Of a DNA stretch of 64,000 nt, positions 34,341 through 46,200 are shown piece by piece. The notes beneath the pieces were generated by a model. The model saw nothing but the letters and a program-made list of their open reading frames with translations. It did not search any database and was not told where the DNA came from. Source of the stretch: Arbacia lixula (Eukaryota > Echinodermata > Echinoidea > Arbacioida > Arbaciidae). Position 1 is the first letter of the stretch; every line of letters starts with the position of its first letter. The stretch covers positions 22,431,042 to 22,495,041 of the forward strand of contig OZ022589.1 of the NCBI GenBank assembly GCA_963669155.1. Reading direction: 5' to 3'. The position numbers and the translations under genes are program-made.

Positions 34341-34429
34341 CTATACACTGAGTACAAATTATGTAAATATTTGGCCTCAAGTGTACCTCTGTGTACAATC
34401 TAGGTTTAATAAAAAAAGTATTAGAAAGT

Positions 34430-34826
34430 TAAGATCTCTTAAAGTTTTGTTTTTGTGACGGTCACGTGCGAGGTTCTCTCCCATATTTGCGTATATTTTT
34501 TGGTTAAGATATCCGTTTCTCAAAAGGATATGCATCGTTTTACTTGTGCATTTGATACATAATTAGAAACACACTTTTACACACATACCTCTGTGGAAAA
34601 AAAAATCCTTCATAATAAACAAAAAAAGAGCAATTCATGGAATCATACAGCATACACACAAAAAATATGGGAGAGCATCTCGCACGTGACGTCACAAAAT
34701 TAGAATTCCAAAAGTTCATATCTTTCTTGTTTTTTAACGGAGATTCATCAAGCCTTCAATATGTTTCTATCATATTTTTGCTTTTATTGAAACTAACGTA
34801 TTTTCAGGGTGAACTATCCCTTTAAA
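34430..34826. repeat. CRE-bearing foldback MITE, copy A
   Basis: Near-inverted halves carry ggtcacgtgcgaggt and gcacgtgacgtcacaaaa. The right end is gggtgaactatccctttaaa. Related copies are at 37,189-37,697, 57,855-58,287 and 60,617-61,055. The left end is less clear than in copy B. The following stretch to 35,845 shows no gene. Confidence 0.75.
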
Positions 34827-34829
34827 CTA

Positions 34830-35845
34830 TATAGGCCCGCGGTAATCTCGAAACAATGCTGTTATCACTCACCCTGCGACCTTGTGATGATAGCATTATT
34901 GTGAGATCACCTCGTGCCAATAGTTTTAACCACGCCCATATGAGTAGCCTAGTCTCTGTGTAAAATTTATATAATTCACTTATAAGATTGAGTTTTCTTA
35001 TAGCAGAAAGGAAGCCGTTTCACCATGTTTACACCAGAATCAGTATATAAATCACATTGTGTCACCTTTTCCATCACCGTGAAGCTCTGAATAAAGTTCC
35101 TTCAATTGAGACAACGACAATGACGTGAACAACAATGAATAAGTCTGGAACTGGACACGTGGGCGTGTCAGAAGAACCGTATCACGGTATAACCGCGCAA
35201 TCAATCGTCAGTTATTATAAATAAGTTTTAGATGAGCTAACTAATTACAGTGATGGAACAAACGGGTATTTACCTCTTGTCCTTGAATTTATTTGCGAAA
35301 CATTTAAATGTCACAAAATTCATTAAAATGTCAATTTTACTCAGATATTTATTGACTGTTCCGTATTTAAAAAGAAAAATTGGTAAAAGAAGCATTGTGC
35401 TTCGTTAAGTATGACAGGAATGGAGATTGCCATGAATACTCTATTGGTATAAAGGAGTAATTGCATCTGTGATTGATCATCCTCTTCCCAGCTGTCACTG
35501 TTTGAATACTAATGGAAAAGGCAGGAAATGAAGGTTTTCGCCTCAATGAGAAATCTGATGTTTGTGGAAATTGAGAGGCGTGGGCGGTTGGCTAGAGAGA
35601 AATACAACGAGGAGCGTACAAATACGATAGACAGATGACACTTTTGCGGACAAATCACATTTTAATGAACAAAATATGCTATTTATATCACGATTTATAA
35701 TATATGTGTTGGATTAAATGCAGGGATAAGAACACACGGTTACAATGGACACATAATTAAGACTCATTAACAATTTTTTTTTGAATACAGACATCAAATA
35801 TAATCTGTTTGCTCATTTGAGGACAGAAGGGGATAAAAACGAGTT
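34830..35845. other. Spacer sequence, nothing recognised
   Basis: AT-rich sequence without a supported gene, RNA or strong repeat. Some short direct words recur but no structure was convincing. Confidence 0.5.
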
Positions 35846-36306
35846 GTTAAAGGGTTACTAAATTAGAAAAATAAGTTCCCACTAATCTATGTAAAATCAT
35901 CCACTAAAAAGAATTTCACATTTGTTTGGCCCAAAAAAGTCTCTTTGCGACGTCAGAGGATTCAAATCCATAAAAGACTCCGCTGTTAAACTTACATTGT
36001 ACGGAAGTCAACAATATAACATTTTCGTAAAATATTCACAACTTTCCCCATAACTGCATAGTAACGCATTATTGCACTCACCTGTATCTTGTCATTTAGA
36101 TTCAATGGATGGAATGCACTTCTAAGTTTAACAGCGGAATCTTCTTTGGCATTTGACTCCTCTGACGTCACTTAAAGGTGTGCGTTTTTCAAATTTTCGT
36201 CAAAATGAGACTTTATTGCGGCAAACAAAAGTGAAATTCGTGTTTAGTGGATAATTTTACATAGATTTGTGGGAACTTATTTTTCGAATTTAGTAACCCT
36301 TCAACA
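35846..36306. mobile_element. 460 bp MITE, relative of the 2.6 kb element
   Basis: The ends, aaagggttactaaattag and its complement ctaaatttagtaaccctt-like, match those of the 18,126-20,758 element, as does the aagtttaacagcgga block present near both ends in opposite orientation. The middle is one copy of the common dispersed module (ttcacaactttcc, caatggatggaatgcac). Flanks are TTAA-like on the left and TTGA on the right. It is a complete short deletion derivative or progenitor. Confidence 0.8.
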
Positions 36307-37188
36307 ACTTGTTTTTCTTCCCTTCTCTAAAAATGTCCTCAAATGAGCAAACAGGCAATATGTAATGTTTGTAGTGGGAACTTATTTTTCTTATTCAGTA
36401 ACCCTATAACATTAGTATTGGATGCGTATAACCACCATTCCTTACAACTGTACTACCATATCAATACCACTCGGACATCCTTTAAGAATGGTAAAAAAAT
36501 TGTATACATGTATATCTTTACCGTAGTGTTTACGGCTAATTTGGTAATGATTTAGAAAAAAATGTGTTAATATAGTACGTGTAGAAATATACCAACTTGC
36601 CTTTAGACTGTAAACGTACTAATATCATTTTGCAATACACGTGTATTGCAATACTACGACATTACTGCCACATACCTGTACATGGTATCTAAGCTTCCTT
36701 TAAAGTGATGTTTATTTCAAAGCAAAATAATGAATGTTTTTGAAGAGAGACAATAAATGATACAATCTTTGTCTTGCTGTATCCAGATAGTAACAGCAAA
36801 AGAACAATTTCATGTTGTTGTGTTTTAATCACATGTCCATGTATTCTTTATTATGAAACATTTGCGCACCATTAACCTGCTAATCCTTAGATCGTCGGGA
36901 GAGAATTGCTGGGCAGAAAAGCGATTCCTTTTCAAGAAGGGAGAAGTGTTCCCATGCCACTTCGTTCTTCGTACAATAGAGAACGAAAGGCGAGACTATG
37001 TTGTCTTTTGACTAAAACATCCCGTAATTCTTTGAACTTTGATTTTGACGGGCTTTGGGATGAAGAAAGTAAGAATCAACTTTAAGGCGCTGGAAAGTGT
37101 CCTCTGAGATGAATCTCCTCGGACCGATCTCCACTGCTAGCAATTGCATGGGCCTCCTATCCGTTGTTTTCTATGTCAGTCAATCATT

Positions 37189-37697
37189 AAAGGGATACTT
37201 GCCCCTGAAGATAACTGGGTGTCAGTCAAAGCAGAAACATGAAAGAAACATATTAATGAAGGTTTGACGAAAATCCGTCAAAGGATAAGACAGTTATGAT
37301 CTTTTGAAATTTCAATTTTGTGATGTTACGTGCGAGGTGCTCTCTCATGTTGTGTACAGTGTAATTATATAAATGGCTTTTTCTCTGTATTTTTAGAGAA
37401 CGAAATGATTTTGTTCATAGGTATGTGTGTAAAACCGTATTTCTAATGATGGATCGAATGGATCACAGGTACAATGGAGCATATATTTTTTTTGAGAAAC
37501 TGCAAATTTTCGAGAAAAAAAACGTACACATATTTGTGCGAAAGCACCTCGCACGTGACGTCACAAAATCAAAGTTTTAAAACATCATAACTTTCTTATC
37601 CTTTGGCGTTTTGTCATCAAATCTTCACTAATATGTTTCTATTATGCGTCTGCTGTCATTCAAATAAAGTTAATGTCAGGGTGAACTATCAGTTTAA
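37189..37697. repeat. CRE-bearing foldback MITE, copy B
   Basis: The left end is ttaaagggatacttgccc and the right end gtgaactatcagtttaa, so both sides carry TTAA. The inner halves, with gttacgtgcgaggtgctctc and gcacctcgcacgtgacgtca, pair with each other. The aatccgtcaaaggataaga block is paired with ttatcctttggcg further on. It is the most complete of the four copies. Confidence 0.85.
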
Positions 37698-38204
37698 GTT
37701 TGCGTATTGATTTATTCCTAGTTCAAATGGTATGGTTAGATCGAATAAAAGAGCTTTTTAGTCTCGTTCTCGGTAACGACATCAATCTGGTTTGGGATTT
37801 GTCAGGGTACAGGACCGTGGGATTATCGTAGCGGGTGAGTAGCCCTGCATATTTGGAAGATCGCGGGTTACCGCCAAATTTGAGGAACAGCCCTTTAGCG
37901 CAACATTTCTAAGATATGCGAGGACATTGCTGTGACGCCATGTATAGTGTCTCTGTTCTAGAAACAGTAGGCAGGCGTTTAATACATGATTGAGAATCTC
38001 CCTCCTGGGACAATGTTTACAATTTAGCTACTGTGGACTTTCCCCACCTGACTAAGTTTGCTCTAGTATTCAATGTGTCGGTAACTGATTGAGTTAACAT
38101 GATATTTCAACACTCTATCACACAGGTTATACATGTTGCTTTTCCACATAACACATCTTTGTTTTAGACATATTAGCTCACGAAATCTTCCTTGTACTCT
38201 TAGT

Positions 38205-40140
38205 TTCTTAACCTGGCTATGTCATAAATCGTTCACTTGGTCAGATAACATTTTCTTGGCTTTCTGTCTTTTTTTATTGGAGCGTTCCTCGATCCTCTAC
38301 GTCCGTATAAGTATTAGTGCACAGAAGCGGACATTTTCCTTGCTCCATTTAGTTTTCCTGTGGAACTCAGAGTCTATGCATTGGTTGGAAAGTTCGTCCG
38401 CTTTTTTCTCTAATCTGAATGTTGGTCATTGTGTGACATTCTGAGTAAAGGGATAAAATTGTTGATATAGACCTGTTGGCGTATGTACGATCGCCATTGT
38501 TGCCGGTCTGGGTAACGGCTGATTGAGACTAAGTTATTTCATTTATTGTCAGATAGGAGCGAAGAGAAGGCAAAAAAGTACGACATTAGATCTTCAGTTT
38601 ATATTCGTTGCGAATCAAAGATACATGAGGTTTTCAGAGATGCTTGGAGTTTGTGGGAGATATACCCGAAAGTTCCTTGCGATGTTTGTCGCTTAGTGGT
38701 GAGAAATCTTAAGTAGATCTCTGTGGACAGCATTTGGACGAAGCTGAGCTTATAATTGCTTTGAGCGTGTCTCTGTATGATTTCTTCATTAACATGTAAA
38801 TTGGGATATTGCCCCAGCATTGGAAGAGAGTCAGCCACATGACAATGTTGAGAGTGGGTGTGTCCATGGGCGCTTTGATCTGGGTGGTGATGACGATATG
38901 CCAGATGGATATAGGCAGCCAGCTGATGAAGAAGGAGGCGGACACTACCAAGCAGACGTAGACCCCCTTCAGCTCGGAGGCCTGTCGGAGGCCGCGTTCC
39001 CTTACTGCTCCGTCATGATGCTCGGGGTTTGTTGGAGCCCGAACCCTCCTCTGAGCGGCGATTTTTAGAGCTTGTCGCCTGGCGATGCCGGCGATTCTGC
39101 CTTGCAGGACTATAATCAAAATCACAAGCACGATAATGACAATGGAACCCGGGAACATAGCAGTGACGATGCGGTGTGTCGAGTTAAAGTTCACATAGCA
39201 CATTCCAAGCAGCGGGTAGAATCTCACAAACGAATTCTGTGTGAATGTGCCATTTATTGCAACGACTATGGACAAGATAATGATGCAGGTTATGGTCAGT
39301 ACAAGACAAGCAGTGAAGACTCGAGATTTTGTGATCCACAACGTGTACCGGAAAGGACACATCACTGCAATAAAACAGTCCAAAGTGAGATAAAAGATGA
39401 AGCATATTGACAGCGAAATATTTACAGAGAACATAAGAAAGGACGTCAAGCAAGCGACACTTCCGAATGGCCATGACCTTAAGATGACAGCTGGAATACA
39501 TGGTATCAAGGCAAAGCCAGTACCAATATCTACATTGGATAGGAATATAAAGATAATCTTGCGAGATTCACTGACACTCGTCAGTCTCCGCAGTACCAGA
39601 AGATTCAGTGAGTTTCCAATCAGGCTGAACAAGCAGTAGAGGAGAAGGACAGTTGCGTGAATGTATCGGAGAGTAGGATAATCCGCGGCTTGTTCCGTGT
39701 CATTGGCAGCCATTGTGCATCCTAGTAATTCTTTCTCTTCAACGCGCCCGAATCATCCTCGCTGAGAAGTGCATGTCTTCTGCACAACCACGGCATTTAA
39801 TACCAAAGCTGCATGTAAAAAATATCTTCTCCTCCAAGTCTCGTCATGCATCGCACTGAATAAAGCATCCCCTTTCTCGAAACCTGATTGGTTGATTGAT
39901 GAGGGCGTGTAACGGCTCTCCTCATATCGAACGTTGTGTGCCAAGGGTATTTATTTTCACCAGTAATGTACACAATTTCCATAGAGCATCGGTTTATCTG
40001 GCACACAAAAAAACATTGAGCATTCCAATTTGATTGTCATTGCGGTGAGCGATACCTCAAGCGACGCCCATGCTAACGTTTGCTGAGGAATACACCATTT
40101 TCGTTATGTATCCAAATGTCATTCACGTCGTTCAAACAAT
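38205..40140 (-). repeat. GPCR duplication unit, copy 2
   Basis: Reverse-complement match to 16,018-18,126, lying in the spacer between the two GH3 arms and ending about 85 bases from the inner end of the right arm. Homology includes 5' sequence containing ccagataaaccgatgctcta and the 3' flank down to the ccaggttaag junction. Confidence 0.85.
38709..39713 (-). CDS. Class A GPCR, intronless, full-length copy
   Basis: A 334-residue receptor, about 92% identical to the copy at 16,596-17,555 (about 26 differences in 319). It keeps the C-terminal tail after TLK, ending SSKCCPQRST, where the paired cysteines could be palmitoylated. The motifs are the same: GNSLN in TM1, NVD in TM2, DCF in place of DRY, SWLP in TM6, NIPIY in TM7. 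Residues 11-95, covering TM1, TM2 and the start of TM3, are identical in both copies, while differences cluster in TM3 to TM7. An in-frame TGA lies just upstream of the ATG, which fixes the start better than in the other copy. The ligand is unknown. Confidence 0.9.
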   Translation of the reverse strand: MAANDTEQAADYPTLRYIHATVLLLYCLFSLIGNSLNLLVLRRLTSVSESRKIIFIFLSNVDIGTGFALIPCIPAVILRSWPFGSVACLTSFLMFSVNISLSICFIFYLTLDCFIAVMCPFRYTLWITKSRVFTACLVLTITCIIILSIVVAINGTFTQNSFVRFYPLLGMCYVNFNSTHRIVTAMFPGSIVIIVLVILIIVLQGRIAGIARRQALKIAAQRRVRAPTNPEHHDGAVRERGLRQASELKGVYVCLVVSASFFISWLPISIWHIVITTQIKAPMDTPTLNIVMWLTLFQCWGNIPIYMLMKKSYRDTLKAIISSASSKCCPQRST

Positions 40141-41127
40141 TCGTTCCTAATGGTCTGAGGTTTGCCCGAGTGGCAGAACTATACTTTTTATCAAACCTTC
40201 GTAATATGTTATTTTTTCATAATGTAGATCGTACACAGAGGTACACATGAGGCCCAACGTTTACATACACCACTCATTTTGTACTCACTGTACCGCTACG
40301 GCCGCCGTGAGAGCGCCTTGCGGCGTCCTTGCGTCGGCCGTAGTTTTTGTCAAAAAAACCTACGACCGCCGCAGGGTCGCGGTACGGTGACCGTACGTCA
40401 TCATGTCAAGAACATACGGAAGCCGCAGATTTTCTTGCTCCATAAATTCAAAAATACGCCGTGCGGCGACCGTAGCATATGTGACTGCTACAATAAGTGG
40501 CAGTGGAAATTCTGCGGCGACAGTGGACACATGGTGGAATTGCTGCTCGCCATAGCAATTTTAGAATCTACGGCGGCCGTAGCAAATGTGACTGAGGCAT
40601 AAACGAGGATTATTGTTATAATAAGTTAAACAGGATCTAAACGATATTTTATGTTGCAGCAGAAAATGTGTTTTTCACGCTGTTTCGCATCAAAAAGTTC
40701 GAACCTATACTCAAAGATTAGTATTTCCTTTTAAATAGCTAACATGTGAAACGTGCCCACCTGCACCCAAACTATACTTTTCTTTTGGAGAACTTTAACA
40801 TTGCGTATTCACTTGTCTTCATTTACTACGTGCCAAACACTAAATGATAAAACTAGTTCATCAGTGAAATATATGCCTGTTTAGTAAAATCCAGGTGAAC
40901 ACGTCACAATCGTGTAGGCCTATGTATTGTATAATCAATATCAACTTTGTTTGTTTGTATTCATTTCCGTAATCAATATACAACGATCAAATACAAAATT
41001 CCACAAGATACGGCGGATAGTCCATTTCAGCGGTGATAAAAGATTAGGTCTACTACTGTTCTTCCATGTGCTCCGTAGATAATGCGTGGTGGAATCAGAC
41101 ATCGTTGTGATGTAAACATCTTTGGTT

Positions 41128-42339
41128 TTAGTAGCTACGATGCAGCAGCAGCTCCAAAGTCTCAGCCGTTCGAAGTTTTCGCGGTATTTTGTACTGGTTC
41201 CCGCTGGTGTTCGTGTGCGCCAAGACATAGTCCTTAAGTGCATCAAACGTGCCGGGTTTCACGATGTGAACGCGAGGGTGAGAGATCGCGTTTTCCCGGC
41301 GGAGTCGGTCGTAGTCGCTATTCAGACGTCGCAACTCCTCGTCAATCTAAGGAAGGTAAGAATCACACAACAGACTAAGAATTGGAACAAAGAAGTTTAA
41401 AAAAAAAGAGGGAAAAAAGAAATCACAAGTCATGTTCAATTATTATTTGGACCGAGCTTGTAATACCTGAAGTGTGGGAGAAAGAAAAACGATAGTGGCG
41501 AAAGTGATGGTGCTAAAACATGCAAATCGGAGCGCTTACTTCCTCAATGTTGCATTTTTCTCAGCATATTTGCGAGTATTTCGTATCCAGTCAGTTTGAC
41601 ACACACGACCAACAGACTCAAGTCAAACGGTCCTAAATAATATATTCTTAAACTGATGGTTGCTATTTGCGACTGATCCAAATCAGGTGCATATACCTTC
41701 TCAATGATTGTAACTTACCATCAATGGTAACTACCACGGCAACATCCAATAAGCTCTCATTATTGCACGTGCTGCCAAAATAGTTACCATTGATGTTAAG
41801 TTACCACAATTAAAAACCTATATGCAACATGGCCCAGAGCTATGTGTATCTTTGTATTCGGTGGCAGAATGTTGGTAATAACTTCAATATATCTCACTCA
41901 CCATTGCTATCTCGTCTTGAGGAATACGGTAATAATTTTCAGGTTGATCACTGTCTGGTTCTAGTTCCATGAAGATGAGATAATACGGCATTATCTCGCT
42001 CTCTTCGAATGCTGCATACACACAAACACAAAAGGCTATTTATGTATATTTTATTGATTCGTATTATTAACCAGGGTAGCCCCTTCAGTGGTTAAACACT
42101 GTTTCTACAACGGGGCCCTGTTTTGACATTTAACCCAACATGGTTAAAATAAAAATAAATAACATGTACAGTTCAGTGACAAATACATATCATTTTGGAA
42201 TTGGCATTATATCAGTGGGCAATAACATCGTGGAAAATATGATTATCTCAAATTGCATTACTTATAAAACTGGTAGGCACATGTATTATCTCTTCTCGGT
42301 ACGACTTGTAACCAAAACACACACATATAATCTATATAC

Positions 42340-42382
<43 letters not shown>

Positions 42383-43233
42383 TGTGCGTTTTTATAAAAA
42401 AAAAATAACGCTAACATTTTTTTTACATCTTTGGATGTACTCCTCTCTCTTCAATCTCTACGTCCACATTAGCGTCTATATTTTCCCTCTTCTTCCCATT
42501 CATAGCTCTACTTCCTCCTTGTCTTCTAAATGGAACATTTCTCGTTCTTCTTTGCTTTGTTCCGAATCTTTCCTTCTACACGATCGTTCTCATTCATCGT
42601 TAGTTTAGCCCGGCTATCTATCTGTGTATCATGTCTATTTTTGGATTCTAAAGATATAAAAAAGGAAAGCTGCACTAGCTAAACTCTTTTTGTGCCACAG
42701 GTGACTTTATTCCCAAGAAATACACACACGTTCCAGACAGTAGCGGTTCGTGTGGCACATAAAGGGTTAACCAGCCATTTTTAATTTGGAGAAAATCATG
42801 AGAAACATCATGCTAAGGATGGAGACTCGGTTACGAGCACGTGATTGTTATATCTACCACGTGTTATGTTGTTGAATGGAACGGAAGCATGGTCAATAAC
42901 ATTAAACACATTAGAAATTGTTTGGAGAGTCGTGAAATGTGGTTCCTTATGAAGAATGATGAGGATTGTACGGATGGACAGAGGAGCCAATGAAGAGGAT
43001 CTAAGAAGCGCTGGGAGAGAGAGAGGTGATTGAGGAGATAACAAGCAAGCAAAGGTATAGAGGAGTATAGGGGTACAGGAGGGAAACAAATTAATTGGAT
43101 GGCTATTCTGAATGGATGGATTTGCAGAAAGAAGTGAATGTCAGTGAGAAGCGGATCTGACCCAGAAGGCTAGAAAAAGAGATTTGTGGCATATCATGCT
43201 TGCTTACAAGTACGTCTCTGTGGAACGTCACTT

Positions 43234-43265
<32 letters not shown>

Positions 43266-46200
43266 TTGTCTAGAAAAAAACCCCACGCTTTTGGGTTTAC
43301 ATGTTTAACTTTGTTATCTCCTAATTGTTTGCGAAATATCAATGCCACTGTAATGAAGGTATTGCACGATAGCGCCTTTCAGACAGGTAATTCTAAATTC
43401 TGTTGTTTATGTTTATACGTGATGAAATCTCGATCTCATCAGATTATTTGCTCCAGGTCCTTTAGTAATGGTGACGTTCCTAGCTTACTTTGTCGTTCAG
43501 CTTGGAAGATGCTTGTTAAAGGTGGGATGCAGTGTTGAGTGTTCAATTAAGCCATGTGGTAGTTACAATGATAATGTATCTGTTTGGTTACAACTAAGAG
43601 TTTTCAGATACTGGAAGGTGAATCTCTCAAGGATGTATTTACCAGAGCATGTTTCTGGGACCAGCGTGCTCTCCGCAGCGGCATACTCCACCAATCCCAC
43701 CCCTGCCCACCGGCCGACCGCTGAGTGAAGGGCCAATCTCAAGGTATCTGAGTTCATCTTCTCGTATCGCAGATTCAGTACCAGCCCCAGTCTAAATATC
43801 AAAAAGAATATAAGTATAAAAACAACGTGCGTATGGATGATCATTATCAAATGAGGTACTTATAGATCAACTGGAGGCCTATTAGTCATGCTTTACCTTT
43901 ATCAGTTGATCATTTCTCTGTAGCTATCATTTACCATCGAAGTTCATTTAATTAAAAGTGGCATAATTTTCACCCCCCCCCCCCCAACATACAGACTTTA
44001 ATATGGATGAGAATGATCCGGGACAACTCGTGCTCGCGGTGACGGGCCGGTCTGAAAATCTCGGGCGAGTTTAAACTTTTCCCTACCCTATATGAACCTT
44101 GAGACCGCTGAATTAGCCTGTTGGCTGAGTTGGCTCGACACCGTTGCCAATTCGTTGCGCTTACCGATACAGGAACTGAAATGTCGGCATGTTGTGGTGG
44201 AATCCGGCAATGCGGATAACGTCACCCATTCTGTAGCGACACAGACCACTCTCATTCGTGATGACGACTTCGTAGTCCTGGCCGACCTCTAGTTCATCTA
44301 GGAAGTAGGTGGGTGGTTGGTTCTCGTGTCTATTTTATCATCAGTAAAAATATAGCGACACACATATCACTAATCATTGCTGGTATCTTACGGAATACAT
44401 TAGACGTTTGGCGATGGCTAGTCCCAGATTTAATTACCTATCTGTTCTGAGTGTGACGTCATAATATGAGCAAGTTTTTGAGACAACTGGTTCTAAACTA
44501 TGAGGGTTGAGCGATCAGCAATGATCATAACGGGGACCCTCTTTGGGAGTGCCCATCACTCGTCCGCTAAATAATGTCGGACCAGTTAAAAGTCTTATTC
44601 GAGTGTTTATAACCAAAGCCGGCGTAACAATTGGTATGAAGACGTCACTTCGGTATTCATATTAGTTCTGGGAAGAACAGTTTACTGATCGAATAAACTG
44701 CGACATATACGTCGGAAATGATAATCCTCAAGAACTCAGTAAACGGTTTGTTGTTCCCACGAGAAAACGAGAAATCCAAAGTGTATATTCCTGCCATGCC
44801 AACAAATAACATTGCGGCATTCTGTAATTACTTTACTTTCAAACAATTACCAGGATTAAGAATGTTAATATTTCACTTCCTTTCAAAGATGTTTGGAAGT
44901 AATCTGATTTGTTAGGCTATGATATATACCAAGTATACATCGAGTACAAACTTCTACACAAACATGACAAGGCTGGGAGTGAAGGTGAGAGATAATCGTC
45001 ATGCACAACTCCTATGCGACGCAGGATATAAATACGAATATCATCCAAATACGTAAATGACATAAACGAGTATTCAACACATATCCCAGACACCATGTTT
45101 AGCTACTTTATATGATGACGATGATAATGATGACAATGATGATGATGAGTATTTATTCTCATGGTTTAATGGTCTTTCCTCATCGTAGTCTGAGAGCTAA
45201 ACTCACAGGGATGCTAACTGTTTAATTTCAAGCTTACTAATTGGTAATCGTCTATTGTCATGATTGTCTTCCCAGTTCATCAATGACGTACGTGTAGTCC
45301 TGTTTTATGTGTGTGTTTTGTGCTTGTTGGGTTATTGTTTGCATTTCAAATTGTATCAATTTTGATGTCATTTTTGTTGTTCATATGTATCATAAGCTTC
45401 ATTTGAAAGTACATTGAACCGTATGTTGAAGGTTTTCACACTTAACAGGCCATCAGCTTTCTAGCGATACCTTGAATCCATTGCTTATGAAAAGTGGTTA
45501 TTTTGTTTGTATATGCTAAATAAAGAATTTATTTTTTTTAAAAAAAAGCACGCACTAACCACGAAGTATACTTACACGTCTTGCGATCTGATAAATTCAA
45601 AGAATGATGTGTTCAGGAAGACATACTCGGGACGTTCTTCCCAGAACCAGGGCGAAATTGCCGCTAATATCGCCTCTGATGACCCGTACCCATAAGCCAC
45701 TAGTGGTACTCCTGTGTGAGCAATGCGTTAGGTTATGTGTTCAAGGGATACTGGTATGGCCAGATATGAATCAACATTCTTTCTTTAAAGACATTGCTCG
45801 ACTCCGCCCAAAAATGATGTGCCTTCAACATGTGCTTTTCAGGTGTTTAAACAATTACGAACATGATTGTACGGCAACAATTGAAGAGAACAACAAACAT
45901 TTAGAAGTCTCGTTTCTCTTGTCAAGTTCTGTTAACGAAATCAATCCTTCCGTGAGCATAAAAGATATCAGCAAGCAAATATAACCAAGTTTTTCAAGCA
46001 AAATATCTCAGCTACACACAAACGCACGCAAACACTGCCAATGCTAATACACAGCTTAAGATGTCATTTGACAATAATTGAATTCTGCAAATGCGCAAGA
46101 TATTGAAAAGTAATGAATCAGTAAACTCTGTAATACAAATATCTTAGATGTCCGAATTTTAATTATTCTATTTTACTTTTGATTTGTTATAGTGTTGCCA

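Larger units (their letters stand above)
22350..34410 (+). repeat. Left arm of large inverted duplication
   Basis: This 12 kb segment matches 40,225-50,510 in reverse complement. The outer limit is near gatcgtatgattggtatct (22,408 and 50,450) and the inner limit near gtgtacctctgtgtac (34,383 and 40,240). Homology covers all exons, introns, the promoter and both flanks of a GH3-domain gene. The left arm is about 1.8 kb longer because of insertions, several of which are listed separately. Confidence 0.9.
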
